Part shown: positions 40,468 through 49,013 of the stretch, one piece after another | Position numbering within the stretch: the stretch's first letter is position 1 | Layout of the letters: each line of letters begins with the position of its first letter | Origin: CAXMST01 sp038206985 | GTDB lineage: Bacteria; Actinomycetota; Thermoleophilia; Solirubrobacterales; 70-9 | Length of the DNA: 64,000 bases | NCBI GenBank assembly: GCA_038206985.1 | Contig: JBBRAH010000010.1 | Location: 16,420-80,419 of the forward strand | Direction of reading: 5' to 3' | Program-made: the position numbers and the translations under genes | Notes under the pieces: model-generated | Told to the model about the DNA's origin: nothing | Seen by the model: the letters and a program-made list of their open reading frames with translations, nothing else | Databases searched by the model: none

Positions 40468-41397
40468 ATGTCACTCACAGTCGTAGGTTCAATCGCGTTC
40501 GATGCAGTCAAGACCCCTTTCGGGGAGCGGGAGAAGATGCTGGGCGGCTCCGCCGTCCACTTCGCGCTCGCTGCGAGTTTCTTCACCGATGTCCGGGTGG
40601 TGGGCCCGGTCGGCGACGATTTCGGTCCCGATGAGTTCGCGGTGCTCGAGAGCCGTGGCATCGAGACCGGCGACATCCACCATGTCGCCGGTGGCGAGAC
40701 CTTCTTCTGGCAGGGCCACTACGAACACGACCTCAACGTCGCTCATACCGACGACACTCAGCTCAACGTGTTCGCCGAGTTCGAGCCCGAGCTCTCGGAG
40801 GCGGGTCGCGCATCCGAGGTGCTCTTCCTCGGCAACATCCAGCCGGATCTGCAGCGCACGGTTCGCGCCGAGGCAAGCGGGGCCAAGTTCGTCGCCCTCG
40901 ACTCGATGAACCTCTGGATCGAGACGGCCAAGGACTCGCTCGAGGCCGCGATCTCCGAAGTCGACTGTCTGCTGCTCAACGACGCCGAGCTGCGACAGCT
41001 CACCGGTGAGTCCAACCTCGCCCGTGCGGCGCGCGCGATCCGCGAGCTGGGGCCGGAGATCGTGGTCGCCAAGCGCGGCGAGTACGGTGCCGCTTTGTTC
41101 AGCGCAGCGGACTGCTTTGCGATCCCGGGCCTCCTGATCGAGGATGTCGCCGACCCGACGGGTGCGGGCGACAGCTTCGCAGGCGGCTTTCTGGGATATC
41201 TCGACTCCGCCGGCGCCGACGATCCCACCACCGAGGATCTCCGGCGCGCGATGGCCTTTGGCTCGGTGATGGCCTCCTTCAACGTCGAGAACTTCGGTAC
41301 CGAGCGCGTCCGCGCCCTCGAGCACTCCGAGATCGACGAGCGCCTGGCCGAGTTCAAGGCCCTGACCCACTTCGACGAGAGCCCCGTCGCCGGCTGA
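40468..41397 (+). CDS. PfkB-family carbohydrate kinase
   Basis: Protein of 309 aa from ATG 40468. Ribokinase-fold signatures are MLGGSAVHFALAASFFTDVRVVGPVGDDFG (the N-terminal GG motif) and DPTGAGDSFAGGFLGYLD, which holds the catalytic Asp and anion hole. Other landmarks are LLLNDAELRQLTGESN and VVAKRGEYGAALF. It phosphorylates a sugar, nucleoside or related alcohol; substrate cannot be assigned. It begins 50 nt after the regulator stop; longer frames upstream overlap that gene. Confidence 0.88.
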   Translation: MSLTVVGSIAFDAVKTPFGEREKMLGGSAVHFALAASFFTDVRVVGPVGDDFGPDEFAVLESRGIETGDIHHVAGGETFFWQGHYEHDLNVAHTDDTQLNVFAEFEPELSEAGRASEVLFLGNIQPDLQRTVRAEASGAKFVALDSMNLWIETAKDSLEAAISEVDCLLLNDAELRQLTGESNLARAARAIRELGPEIVVAKRGEYGAALFSAADCFAIPGLLIEDVADPTGAGDSFAGGFLGYLDSAGADDPTTEDLRRAMAFGSVMASFNVENFGTERVRALEHSEIDERLAEFKALTHFDESPVAG

Positions 41398-41534
41398 CAA
41401 CTGCGGCGAGCGAGCCCTGTCGGGGCCTGCCGGGAGGCCGCCGGGGTGCCGGGAAGCCGGGATTGGGATACTGCCTCTTCCCGAAACTTCACATACGCGG
41501 CCACGAGACAGGCTTCGAGGAGGATCCCCGAGAT

Positions 41535-42893
41535 ATGAGCGAGACCAAGGACACGCTGTCGATCACCGACAACAGGACCGGCCAGAGCTACGAGGTCGAC
41601 GTCACTGACGACACGATCAAGGCCATGGATCTGCGCCAGATCAAGGTCAACGAGGACGACTTCGGGATGATGACCTACGACCCCGCCTTCACCAACACGG
41701 CCGCCTGCCGCTCCGCGATCACCTACATCGATGGAGAGGCGGGCGTCCTCCAACACCGTGGCTACACGATCGAGGAGCTCTGCGAGCACTCGACCTATCT
41801 CGAGGTGGCCTACCTGCTCATCTTCGGCGAGCTGCCGACCGATCCGCAGCTCGAGCGCTGGACCTACGACATCACCCACCACACGTTCGTCCACGAGGAC
41901 ATCAAGACGATGCTTGAGGGCTTCCGCTACGACGCGCACCCGATGGGGATGCTGCTCTCGACGGTCGGCGCGATGTCCACCTACTACCCGCAGGCGAACA
42001 AGATCGACAACGAGTTCGAGCGATACATGGCGGCGATCCGGCTGATCGCGAAGATGCCGACGCTGGCCGCGTTCTCCTACCGGCACAGCCTCGGCCTGCC
42101 GTACAACTACCCGGACAACGATCTCTCCTACTCCGGCAACTTCCTCGGGATGATGCGGAAGATGACCGAGCTCAAGTACGATCCGGATCCGCGACTCGAG
42201 CGGGCCCTCGATGTCCTCTTCATCCTGCATGCCGATCACGAGCAGAACTGCTCGACGAGCGCAGTGCGCGCGGTCGGCTCCTCCCAGGTGGATCCCTACT
42301 CGTCGGTAGCGGCCGGAGTGGCCGCCCTGTACGGGCCGCTGCACGGCGGCGCCAACGAGGCGGTTCTGCGGATGCTGCGCCGGATCGAAAAGGTCGAGAA
42401 CATTCCGGACTTCCTCGAGGGCGTCAAGAATCGCGAGGAGAAGCTGATGGGCTTCGGCCACCGGGTCTACAAGAACTACGACCCGCGGGCGCGGATCATC
42501 AAAAAGCACGTCGACGAGGTACTCGACGTGGTCGGGCTCGATAACCCGCTCGTCAAGATCGCCGCCGAACTGGAGAAGCAGGCGCTCGACGACGAGTTCT
42601 TCACCGAACGCAAGCTCTACCCGAACGTCGACTTCTACTCGGGCCTCATCTACGAGGCGCTCGGCATCCCGAACGAGATGTTCACGGTGATCTTCGCGAT
42701 CCCGCGGACCGCCGGCTGGATCGCCCAATGGATGGAGATGAACGGCGACAGCGAGCAGAAGATCGCCCGGCCGCGCCAGATCTACACCGGTGCCCGCGAC
42801 CTCGAGTACGTGCAGATGGCGGACCGTGAGGGCGAGGATAAGATCGTCGGCCCGCCGGCCAGGCGGCCCATCAAGAGTCGCCGCGGCGCCTAG
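41535..42893 (+). CDS. gltA: Citrate synthase
   Basis: Protein of 452 aa from ATG 41535, preceded by GAGGAGG. Catalytic regions are LHGGANEAVLRMLRRI (His), GFGHRVYKNYDPRA (His) and VDFYSGLIYEALGIP (Asp), followed by RTAGWIAQWMEMNGDSEQKIARPRQIYTG. The extended N-terminus (ITDNRTGQSYEVDVTDDTIKAMDLRQIK) is typical of type II hexameric bacterial citrate synthases. It condenses acetyl-CoA with oxaloacetate at the entry to the TCA cycle. The 2-oxoglutarate dehydrogenase fusion lies 15 kb further on. The frame upstream to 41463 has no recognisable conserved residues. Confidence 0.95.
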   Translation: MSETKDTLSITDNRTGQSYEVDVTDDTIKAMDLRQIKVNEDDFGMMTYDPAFTNTAACRSAITYIDGEAGVLQHRGYTIEELCEHSTYLEVAYLLIFGELPTDPQLERWTYDITHHTFVHEDIKTMLEGFRYDAHPMGMLLSTVGAMSTYYPQANKIDNEFERYMAAIRLIAKMPTLAAFSYRHSLGLPYNYPDNDLSYSGNFLGMMRKMTELKYDPDPRLERALDVLFILHADHEQNCSTSAVRAVGSSQVDPYSSVAAGVAALYGPLHGGANEAVLRMLRRIEKVENIPDFLEGVKNREEKLMGFGHRVYKNYDPRARIIKKHVDEVLDVVGLDNPLVKIAAELEKQALDDEFFTERKLYPNVDFYSGLIYEALGIPNEMFTVIFAIPRTAGWIAQWMEMNGDSEQKIARPRQIYTGARDLEYVQMADREGEDKIVGPPARRPIKSRRGA

Positions 42894-42917
42894 CCTCCCG
42901 GGCTCGTCAGGGAATGT

Positions 42918-43406
42918 CTAAGGGGTGCGGGCTATTGCGTTTGCGAGGGCAGCGCAGTCTTCTAGGTTGAGTCGCAGGGCCAGGGCTCCGGTGGACTCGT
43001 CGACCTGAGCCTGTAGGCCCGCGGTGTCCTGGTCGGCTGCGGCTTCGTCGCGGATCCGCCTGAGTAGCGCGACATCACCCTTCAGATCCTCGAGGTAGGC
43101 GGCGACATCCTCCTCCTGCTCCGGAGGCCGGGGGGTCGCCAGGATCCCGTCGTAGACCCGGTCGAGGATCTCGGCTCGGGACTGGGCGTCGACGGCAATC
43201 TCGCTGGTGTCCGCAGGCAGCGGCAGGGCGACCGCCTCCTGAACCCCGTCCGAGCAGCTGCGGCTCGCCTCGGCCATGAAGACCTCCGCGGCGGAGGGCG
43301 GAGGGCCGGCGGCCGGCGGGTCGTCGTCGCCGCATCCGGCAACGGCCAGCAGCCCGGCGCAAAAAGCTCCCGCCAGGGCGATGCGAGGTCTCGGTCGGCG
43401 GATCAC
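42918..43406 (-). CDS. Small secreted lipoprotein of unknown function
   Basis: Protein of 162 aa from GTG 43406. The N-terminus is a lipoprotein signal: RRPRPRIALAGAFCAGLLAVAGC with lipobox LAVAGC and modified Cys at residue 25. The mature part is Ala- and acid-rich and largely helical (DLKGDVALLRRIRDEAAADQDTAGLQAQVDE), with two further cysteines that could form a disulfide. No family recognised. It converges on the citrate synthase gene with a 24-nt gap. Confidence 0.72.
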   Translation of the reverse strand: MIRRPRPRIALAGAFCAGLLAVAGCGDDDPPAAGPPPSAAEVFMAEASRSCSDGVQEAVALPLPADTSEIAVDAQSRAEILDRVYDGILATPRPPEQEEDVAAYLEDLKGDVALLRRIRDEAAADQDTAGLQAQVDESTGALALRLNLEDCAALANAIARTP

Positions 43407-43457
43407 GGCCCGCCAACCTACAGGTAGCCTCGCCCTGACGACCGCCGATTAACACCC

Positions 43458-43802
43458 ATGACCAGATTCACCCTCACAGTTCGCAACGGACCAGCCGTGA
43501 GCCGGGAGCGCTTCGAACGGCTCGACGAGGCGATCGTGGCGCTGCGCGCGCATGTGACCTCGATCCGCGAGGAAGGCACCCTGCCGGAGGTGAGCGCGCT
43601 ACGCACGTTCGAACCCGGTGACCGCGTCAAAGCGCGCCTGGAGCTCTCTGCCGGCCGTATCTTCCGGCGCCGGGAGGCGGGCTTGGATCTGATGGGTGAC
43701 GGCAACATCGTCGCCTACAGCGGCGGTGCGTTCAAGCGGCCCCTGGAACCCGACTCGGGTGAGGATGCCTACGACGCGATCGCCAACACGTTGCGAGAAT
43801 AG
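43458..43802 (+). CDS. Hypothetical protein
   Basis: Protein of 114 aa from ATG 43458. It alternates charged helices and strands: RFTLTVRNGPAVSRERFERLDEAIVALRAHVTSI and GDRVKARLELSAGRIFRRREAGLDLMGDGNIVAYSGG. I do not recognise the family, but the composition and codon use are those of a real soluble protein. The following gene starts 4 nt after its stop, so they are probably co-expressed. Confidence 0.65.
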   Translation: MTRFTLTVRNGPAVSRERFERLDEAIVALRAHVTSIREEGTLPEVSALRTFEPGDRVKARLELSAGRIFRRREAGLDLMGDGNIVAYSGGAFKRPLEPDSGEDAYDAIANTLRE

Positions 43803-43806
43803 GCCA

Positions 43807-44139
43807 ATGGCTGAGAAACCCGGGCGCGGCCACGGCAAGACGGACGGCGACGGGGTCGAGGTCGGTCGCCGGGTGCCGCTGCCGAAGGGCGCTCAGGAGC
43901 CGATCCGCGTCTACATCAACGGCGTCGAGCAGGACAACGGCGAGGACTACAGCTTCGACGGCGACGGAATCCTGTTCCACGAGCCGATCGTCAAGGAGGG
44001 CAAGCTGCCGCGCTGGCGCTGGCTGACCATGTACGTCGGGCTCTTCGGCTCCTACAACAAGCACGAGACAGTGGACGTCGAGTACCGCATAGACGGCAGG
44101 GTCCATCTCGCCTCAGACCTCGAAGTCGTCGGCGACTGA
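43807..44139 (+). CDS. Hypothetical protein
   Basis: Protein of 110 aa from ATG 43807. A basic N-terminus is followed by a probable beta-sandwich: PIRVYINGVEQDNGEDYSFDGDGILFHEPIVKEGKLPRWRWLTMYVGLFGSYNKHETVDVEYRIDG. No family recognised. It is coupled to the preceding gene and converges on the acyl-CoA dehydrogenase gene, whose stop is 12 nt away. Confidence 0.65.
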   Translation: MAEKPGRGHGKTDGDGVEVGRRVPLPKGAQEPIRVYINGVEQDNGEDYSFDGDGILFHEPIVKEGKLPRWRWLTMYVGLFGSYNKHETVDVEYRIDGRVHLASDLEVVGD

Positions 44140-44150
44140 CGGCGGGTTCG

Positions 44151-45143
44151 CTAGGCCGCCATTCCGATGAGACCGGCAACCCGCTCGCGGTGCGCGGAGG
44201 ACGAACCGAACAGCTGCCCGCTCGCGCGAGCGCGCTTGAGCAGGAAGTGCAGGTCGTGCTCCCAGGTGAACCCGATCCCGCCGTGGACCTGGATCGAACT
44301 CTTGGCGACCTCCCAGGCGGCGTCGGCGGCACGCGCCTTCGCCATCGAGGCCGCCAGGGCCAGGGAGTCCGGTTCCTCGTCCGCGGCCCAGGCCGCGTAG
44401 TAGGTGAGCGAGCGCGCCTCCTCAACGGCGTAGAGCATGTCCGCACAGCGATGCGAGACCGCCTGGTAGGCCCCGATCGGGCGCTCGAACTGGTGCCGCT
44501 CCTTGGCGTACTCCACGGCCATGTCCATGGCTCGCTGAGCGATTCCGGTCAGCTCGGCCGCAACCGCGACGGACATCCGGCCGGAAGCGGCGTCGAGATC
44601 TCCCGTCAGCGCCTCACCGTCCACGGAGGAGGGCTCCGAGTAGCCACGCGTCTCGTCGATCAGGTCGAGCTTGTCGAAGGTGACCGAGTTCGGGTCGAGA
44701 ATCCGGGCGCCGTCCTCGTCGAAGACGATCGGTACGGCCGCACCCTCGGCGTCGAGGAACACATCGGGACTGCCGACCGCGCCCCGCGCCTCGCCGGTCG
44801 CGATGCCGCCGAGGTGGGCGGCCTTCTGCTCGTCGCTGCCGGCCCACTCGAGCGCCAGTCCGGCGCACGCGTTGGCGAGGAAGGGAGTCGGCGCGACTGC
44901 ATAGCCGAGCTCCTCACAGAGGATCACCAGCTCCACCATGCCGAGGCCCTGACCACCGTGCTCCTCCGAAACCGCGATCCCGGCCCAGCCGAGCTCGCTG
45001 AGCTCCTTCCAGACCGCTTCGTCGAAGCCACCCGGCTCGGACTCGACCTGCTTGCGCACGACGTCCGGTTTGAACCGGGACTGCGCGAAGCTCTTCGCGG
45101 TCGCCTTGATCTCCTGCTGCTCGTCGTTGAATCCAAAGTTCAT
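44151..45143 (-). CDS. Acyl-CoA dehydrogenase-like subunit lacking the catalytic glutamate
   Basis: Protein of 330 aa, shorter than ordinary acyl-CoA dehydrogenases. It keeps the fold: MNFGFNDEQQEIKATAKSF, LGWAGIAVSEEHGGQGLGMVELVILCEELG, ERHQFERPIGAYQAVSHRCADML and QVHGGIGFTWEHDLHFLLKRA. At the C-terminal position where active enzymes have a Glu in a Y-E-G-T-like motif, this protein reads LFGSSSAHRERV, with no glutamate. It is preceded by an AGGAGG site and lies 29 nt downstream of a catalytically complete partner. The pair resembles the heteromeric FadE enzymes of steroid side-chain degradation. Confidence 0.85.
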   Translation of the reverse strand: MNFGFNDEQQEIKATAKSFAQSRFKPDVVRKQVESEPGGFDEAVWKELSELGWAGIAVSEEHGGQGLGMVELVILCEELGYAVAPTPFLANACAGLALEWAGSDEQKAAHLGGIATGEARGAVGSPDVFLDAEGAAVPIVFDEDGARILDPNSVTFDKLDLIDETRGYSEPSSVDGEALTGDLDAASGRMSVAVAAELTGIAQRAMDMAVEYAKERHQFERPIGAYQAVSHRCADMLYAVEEARSLTYYAAWAADEEPDSLALAASMAKARAADAAWEVAKSSIQVHGGIGFTWEHDLHFLLKRARASGQLFGSSSAHRERVAGLIGMAA

Positions 45144-45172
45144 GTCTCAGCCTCCTGTAGGTGCCTGGCCCG

Positions 45173-46312
45173 CTATCGCAGCTTCGGCAGGCCGAGCACA
45201 CGCTCGGCGATGATGTTCTTGAGTACCTCGGAGGTACCGCCCTCGATCGAGTTCGCTCGCGAGCGCAGCATCTTGTAACCCCAGTCGGAGTCCTTACCGA
45301 GGGCCGCGGGTCCGAGGATCTCGGTCGCCAGCTCCGTCATCTCCTGGTTGATCGAACCCCACTGCAGCTTGGCGACCGAGCCCTCTGGGCCCGGGATGCC
45401 GGTCTTGATCTGCTGGCTGAGGCTGCGCATCGCGCCCAGACTCAGCGCCTCGGTGCCCATCTTCAGCGCCGCGATCTTCTGGCGCAGGATCGGGTCGGAT
45501 CCCAGACCACGCTCGTTGATCAGCTCGATCAGGTTCTCGAGGTCGTTCTGCAGGCCGACGGCGGCCGAGGCACCGAGGCCCGCGCGCTCGTTCATCAGCG
45601 TGGTGATCGCCACCATCCAGCCGTTGCCGACACCGCCCATCACGTTCTCGTCGGGGACGAAAGCGCCCTCGAAGAAGACCTCGTTGAACTCGGCCTCGCC
45701 GGTGATCTGGACCAGTGGACGGACCTCGATGCCGTCCTGTTCCATGTCGCAGATGAAATAGGTCAGCCCCTTGTGCTTGGGAGCGTCGAAGTCCGAGCGG
45801 GCGACCAGCATGCACCACTTGGCGATGTGGCCAAGTGTGGTCCACACTTTCTGGCCCGTGACCTCCCAGCCGCCCTCGACCTTTACCGCCTTGGTCTTGA
45901 GCGAGGCGAGGTCGGATCCGGACTCAGGCTCGGAGAAGCCCTGGCACCAGATCTCCTCAGCCGAGAGGATCGGCTCCAGAAAGCGCTCCTTCTGGCTCTC
46001 GTCGCCGTGCGCCATGACCACGGGGCCGCCCATCACGAGCCCGAGGATGTTGGCCGGCCTCGGCACCTTGGCCCGCGCCATCTCGGCGTAGAAGATCGTC
46101 TGCTCGAGCAGGCTCGCCCCGCGTCCGCCGTACTCCTTGGGCCAGGCGACTCCGGCCCAGCCGGCGTCGTGCATCGTGCGCTGCCAGGTGCGCTGGAACT
46201 CGAACTTGGCCGAGTCGTCGCCGTCGGGCTCGGGGCCGGGATTGTTGTCCGCGAGCCAGGTTCGCACCTCGTCGCGGAAGGCCTCCTCGTCGGCGGTCAG
46301 GGTCAGGTCCAC
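45173..46312 (-). CDS. Acyl-CoA dehydrogenase, probable catalytic subunit of a heteromeric pair
   Basis: Protein of 379 aa from GTG 46312, with a strong GAGGAGG site. It shows the standard acyl-CoA dehydrogenase layout (AGVAWPKEYGGRGASLLEQTIFYAEMARA, WCQGFSEPESGSDLASLKTKAV, GWEVTGQKVWTTLGHIAKW). The C-terminal NSIEGGTSEVLKNIIAERVLGLP contains the catalytic Glu. The next gene on the same strand encodes a shortened homologue lacking this residue, so the two would form an alpha2-beta2 enzyme with half the usual active sites, as described for mycobacterial FadE28-FadE29. The substrate may be a bulky acyl-CoA such as a sterol side chain; that is inference. Confidence 0.88.
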   Translation of the reverse strand: MDLTLTADEEAFRDEVRTWLADNNPGPEPDGDDSAKFEFQRTWQRTMHDAGWAGVAWPKEYGGRGASLLEQTIFYAEMARAKVPRPANILGLVMGGPVVMAHGDESQKERFLEPILSAEEIWCQGFSEPESGSDLASLKTKAVKVEGGWEVTGQKVWTTLGHIAKWCMLVARSDFDAPKHKGLTYFICDMEQDGIEVRPLVQITGEAEFNEVFFEGAFVPDENVMGGVGNGWMVAITTLMNERAGLGASAAVGLQNDLENLIELINERGLGSDPILRQKIAALKMGTEALSLGAMRSLSQQIKTGIPGPEGSVAKLQWGSINQEMTELATEILGPAALGKDSDWGYKMLRSRANSIEGGTSEVLKNIIAERVLGLPKLR

Positions 46313-46360
46313 TCGTCCTCCTCAGCAAAGTTGGCCCACTTGGCCAGTCAGCCAGGAAAC

Positions 46361-47278
46361 CTACCGGAGAGCCTGAGCTGCCACCGCGCGGAGGATGGTC
46401 CGGACGTGGCCCGGGTCGTGGCGGATCTGCCAGTGGCTGAAGCGCAGGCTGCGCAGTCCCGCCGCGGCGTGGGTCTGATCCCGGATTAGATCGTTCGTCT
46501 GCTGGGCGGGGAGGCGGTGATAGGTGAGCCCATCGGTCTCCACGACAAGCCCGAGGTTAGGCCACCAGAAATCGACCCTGTGGCTGTTGACGCGGCGCCG
46601 GGTCTCGGGCACGGGCAGGCCGGCCTCAACAGCAAGTGGCACGAAGAGCTGCTCGAGGCGCGAGTCGGTGAGCCGGAAGGTGTGTTTGTCGAGCTCGTCC
46701 CGGACGCGCGCGGCGCCACGGCGCCGCGGCTGGGCGACGCACGCGGCGCGCAGTGAGTCCGGGGTAAGCAGCTTCCGCTTGTCGCCCTCGCTGATCATCC
46801 GGTTGAGGGCAGCGTCATCGAGGCGGAGGGCCAGGTCGATGATCGTCTGAGCGGGGGCGGTCACCGGGATGCGTTCGCGAAGCGTGGTGCCGGTGGCGAG
46901 GAGGGCGGGGCGACGAGCATGGACCATGAGCCCGCGGCGGCGCAACCGTCCTCCAGAGCCAGAGACCGAGACCTCGACCACGCTCGGCGAACGCTGGATC
47001 AGGTCCCAGAGGGCGGCGGCGCTCCAGTGACTCAACACCGAACCCTCGCCTGCGGCCAGGACGGCGGCCATGAGCCTGCCCAACCTGCCGGGGTCGGGCC
47101 GACCGACGACGTAGACCCCGCGATAGATGCAGTGAAGGCGGCCGCAGCGCAACCTGTGGCGAACCGCCTCTGGCGTCGCGCCGAGTTCGAGAAGTTGAGC
47201 GTGCGCAACGACCCAGTGCTGCTTGCGGGCAAGCGTCCATGCCCGCGCCTGCCACTGTCGCTGACTTGACGGGGTCAT
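46361..47278 (-). CDS. AbiEi-like/DUF559 endonuclease-fold protein
   Basis: Protein of 305 aa. The N-terminal winged-helix region (WVVAHAQLLELGATPEAVRHRLRCGRLHCIYRGVYVVG) is of the AbiEi antitoxin type. The C-terminal part (VPETRRRVNSHRVDFWWPNLGLVVETDGLTYHRLPAQQTNDLIRDQTHAAAGLRSLRFSHWQI) is the DUF559/Vsr-like nuclease fold with the conserved acidic residues (VDFWWP and VVETDG). Such fusions are common in actinobacteria; whether they act in toxin-antitoxin or DNA defence is unclear. The ATG lies in the loop of a long hairpin formed by the 5' end of its own message. Confidence 0.8.
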   Translation of the reverse strand: MTPSSQRQWQARAWTLARKQHWVVAHAQLLELGATPEAVRHRLRCGRLHCIYRGVYVVGRPDPGRLGRLMAAVLAAGEGSVLSHWSAAALWDLIQRSPSVVEVSVSGSGGRLRRRGLMVHARRPALLATGTTLRERIPVTAPAQTIIDLALRLDDAALNRMISEGDKRKLLTPDSLRAACVAQPRRRGAARVRDELDKHTFRLTDSRLEQLFVPLAVEAGLPVPETRRRVNSHRVDFWWPNLGLVVETDGLTYHRLPAQQTNDLIRDQTHAAAGLRSLRFSHWQIRHDPGHVRTILRAVAAQALR

Positions 47279-47300
47279 AACCCCGTCAAGTGCGCGACAG
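47255..47300 (-). promoter_or_regulatory. Long hairpin with the AbiEi/DUF559 start codon in its loop
   Basis: In plus-strand coordinates the inner 11-bp stem is ACTTGACGGGG (47264-47274) and CCCCGTCAAGT (47281-47291), with loop TCATAA; an outer 7-bp stem is CTGTCGC (47255-47261) and GCGACAG (47294-47300). On the minus strand the loop holds the ATG and the stem holds the purine-rich sequence that would serve as ribosome binding site. It could block translation, or be a two-fold operator, or end the upstream gene's transcript. The string CTTGACGGGGT also occurs at 16601-16611 before the DUF4160 gene. Confidence 0.6.
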
Positions 47301-47317
47301 GCCGTCTTTCGCCCCCC

Positions 47318-48967
47318 TCAACGCTGCGGGTCGATCAGCACGCCCGGGTTGAGCAGGCCGGCCGGGTCGACAGCGGCCTTGGCGGCGGTCAGGGCCTCGG
47401 CGAAGGGCTCGGGACGCTGCAGGTCGTACCAGGGGCGATGGTCGCGGCCCACCGCGTGGTGGTGGGTGATCGTGCCGCCGGCCGAGATCAGCGCCTCCGA
47501 GACCGCTGCCTTGATCTCGTCCCACTGCTCGACCTCGGAGCCCCGCCGGGCGGGAGCCAGGATCGTGAAATAGGGCGCCGGCCCATCCGGATAGACGTGC
47601 GTGAAGCGGCAACTCACGCGCGGCGCTCCCGGCCCGTCCGCCGGGCCGCCGCTCACGTCGGCCACGGCCCGCCGGGCGGTCTCCATCAGCACCCCGTGGA
47701 ACTCGCGGAAGCGATCCCAGGTGACCGCCGTCTCGAACGTCTCGCTCAAGACGCCGAGCGAGACGAGCGAGTCCCGTAGATAGGGCGCGCCGAGGAAGGC
47801 GCTGCGCCAGACATTGACGGGATCGGCGGCGGCCGAGGACTCGCGGCGCCCGCCCTTCGTCTCGCCGGCCCTGCCCCCGAGCTGCTCGGCGCAGTCGCGG
47901 GCCTGCTTCATCCGGTCGTCCACGGGCCCGAAGGCACTCTCGAAGCCGAGAATCAACAGAGCGCTGCTGCCGTCCCCCGCCCCGGTGGTCAGGGCCTCCA
48001 GCGGGTCGAGCAGGCGGAGGTTCGAGGGGTTCAGATCCGCCTGGCTGAGGATGCGGACCGCCTCGACCGCCTCGTGAAAATCGCCGAACTCGACGCCACA
48101 GGAGAGCTTGTGCTGCGGTCGGCGGCGAACCTTGACCCAGGCCTCGGTGATCAGCCCGAGGATTCCCTCGGAGCCGATCAACATCCGGTCCGGGCTGGGT
48201 CCGGCGCCGGACCCGGGCAGTCGCCGACTCTCCCACTCGCCGCGCGGCGTCAGCGCGCGCACCGACTCGACCAGGTCATCGATGTGCGTGTAGAGCGTCG
48301 CGAAGTGGCCGCCCGCCCGCGTGGCGATCCAGCCGCCGAGCGTCGAGTACTCGAACGACTGCGGGAAGTGGCGTAGGGTCAGCCCGCGCTCTGCAAGCTG
48401 AGCCTCCAGTCCAGGGCCGGTCGCCCCGCCCTGGATGCGGGCCGACAGCGACCTCTCGTCCACGTCGAGCACCTGGTCGAGCGCCCCGAGATCGAGAGTC
48501 AGGGTGCCGCGGTAGCCGTGTCCGACGCGCGGTTCGACACCACCGACCACGCTGGTCCCGCCGCCGTAGGGGATCACCGCCACGCGGCGCTCCTCACACC
48601 ACTCGAGCACGCGCCGTACGTCCTGCTCGTCGGCAGGCCGGGCGACGAGGTCGGGGGTGCGCTCGAAGCGGCCCCGGAAGCCACGGACCACGTCACGGTA
48701 CGCCGCACCCATCGCGTGGGTCAGGCGCTCACGCGGATCATCGGTGATCAGATCGAGCAGGGAGTCCGGAGGGCCGAGCCGCGAAGGGGCAATGTCGATC
48801 GCCCCGATCGGAACCGGCTCCTCGACCCGGTCCACCGCGAAGCCGAGTCGCTCCCGGACCTGCGGGACCAGACCCTCGAGCCCTGCTTTGTCCGGCTGCT
48901 GATCGGCGTAGCCCCAGCCCCAATGCTTGCGGGGCCGGCGTGCTTGGGGATCGCTCGTGTCGGCCAT
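47318..48967 (-). CDS. FAD-binding oxidoreductase, alkyldihydroxyacetonephosphate synthase-like
   Basis: Protein of 549 aa from ATG 48967. It begins with RRPRKHWGWGYADQQ, as ADPS-like proteins do, and has the VAO-type FAD-binding core (RRVAVIPYGGGTSVVGGVEP, LRHFPQSFEYSTLGGWIATRAGGHFATLY). The C-terminal HHHAVGRDHRPWYDLQRPE region is the active site of the ADPS group. True ADPS makes ether lipids; bacterial relatives also oxidise hydroxy acids, so ether-lipid synthesis is a possibility rather than a conclusion. A longer frame to 49084 overlaps the divergent gene. The C-terminal stop is 39 nt from the AbiEi/DUF559 start. Confidence 0.85.
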   Translation of the reverse strand: MADTSDPQARRPRKHWGWGYADQQPDKAGLEGLVPQVRERLGFAVDRVEEPVPIGAIDIAPSRLGPPDSLLDLITDDPRERLTHAMGAAYRDVVRGFRGRFERTPDLVARPADEQDVRRVLEWCEERRVAVIPYGGGTSVVGGVEPRVGHGYRGTLTLDLGALDQVLDVDERSLSARIQGGATGPGLEAQLAERGLTLRHFPQSFEYSTLGGWIATRAGGHFATLYTHIDDLVESVRALTPRGEWESRRLPGSGAGPSPDRMLIGSEGILGLITEAWVKVRRRPQHKLSCGVEFGDFHEAVEAVRILSQADLNPSNLRLLDPLEALTTGAGDGSSALLILGFESAFGPVDDRMKQARDCAEQLGGRAGETKGGRRESSAAADPVNVWRSAFLGAPYLRDSLVSLGVLSETFETAVTWDRFREFHGVLMETARRAVADVSGGPADGPGAPRVSCRFTHVYPDGPAPYFTILAPARRGSEVEQWDEIKAAVSEALISAGGTITHHHAVGRDHRPWYDLQRPEPFAEALTAAKAAVDPAGLLNPGVLIDPQR

Positions 48968-48999
48968 CCCGACGAACCCTACGCGAGAGAAGGCGCCGC

Positions 49000-49005
49000 T
49001 ATGTT
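49000..49005 (+). promoter_or_regulatory. -10-like hexamer TATGTT before the flippase-like gene
   Basis: TATGTT ends 8 nt before ATG 49014, the spacing expected of a leaderless transcript. No ribosome binding site is visible in that gap. It lies in the 46-nt gap to the divergent ADPS-like gene. Confidence 0.4.
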
Positions 49006-49013
49006 GACCTCTG

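Noticed and set aside
40758..42728. Minus-strand open frame (656 codons) opposite the PfkB kinase and citrate synthase
   Set aside because: Low-complexity antisense of two well-supported genes; no conserved domain seen.
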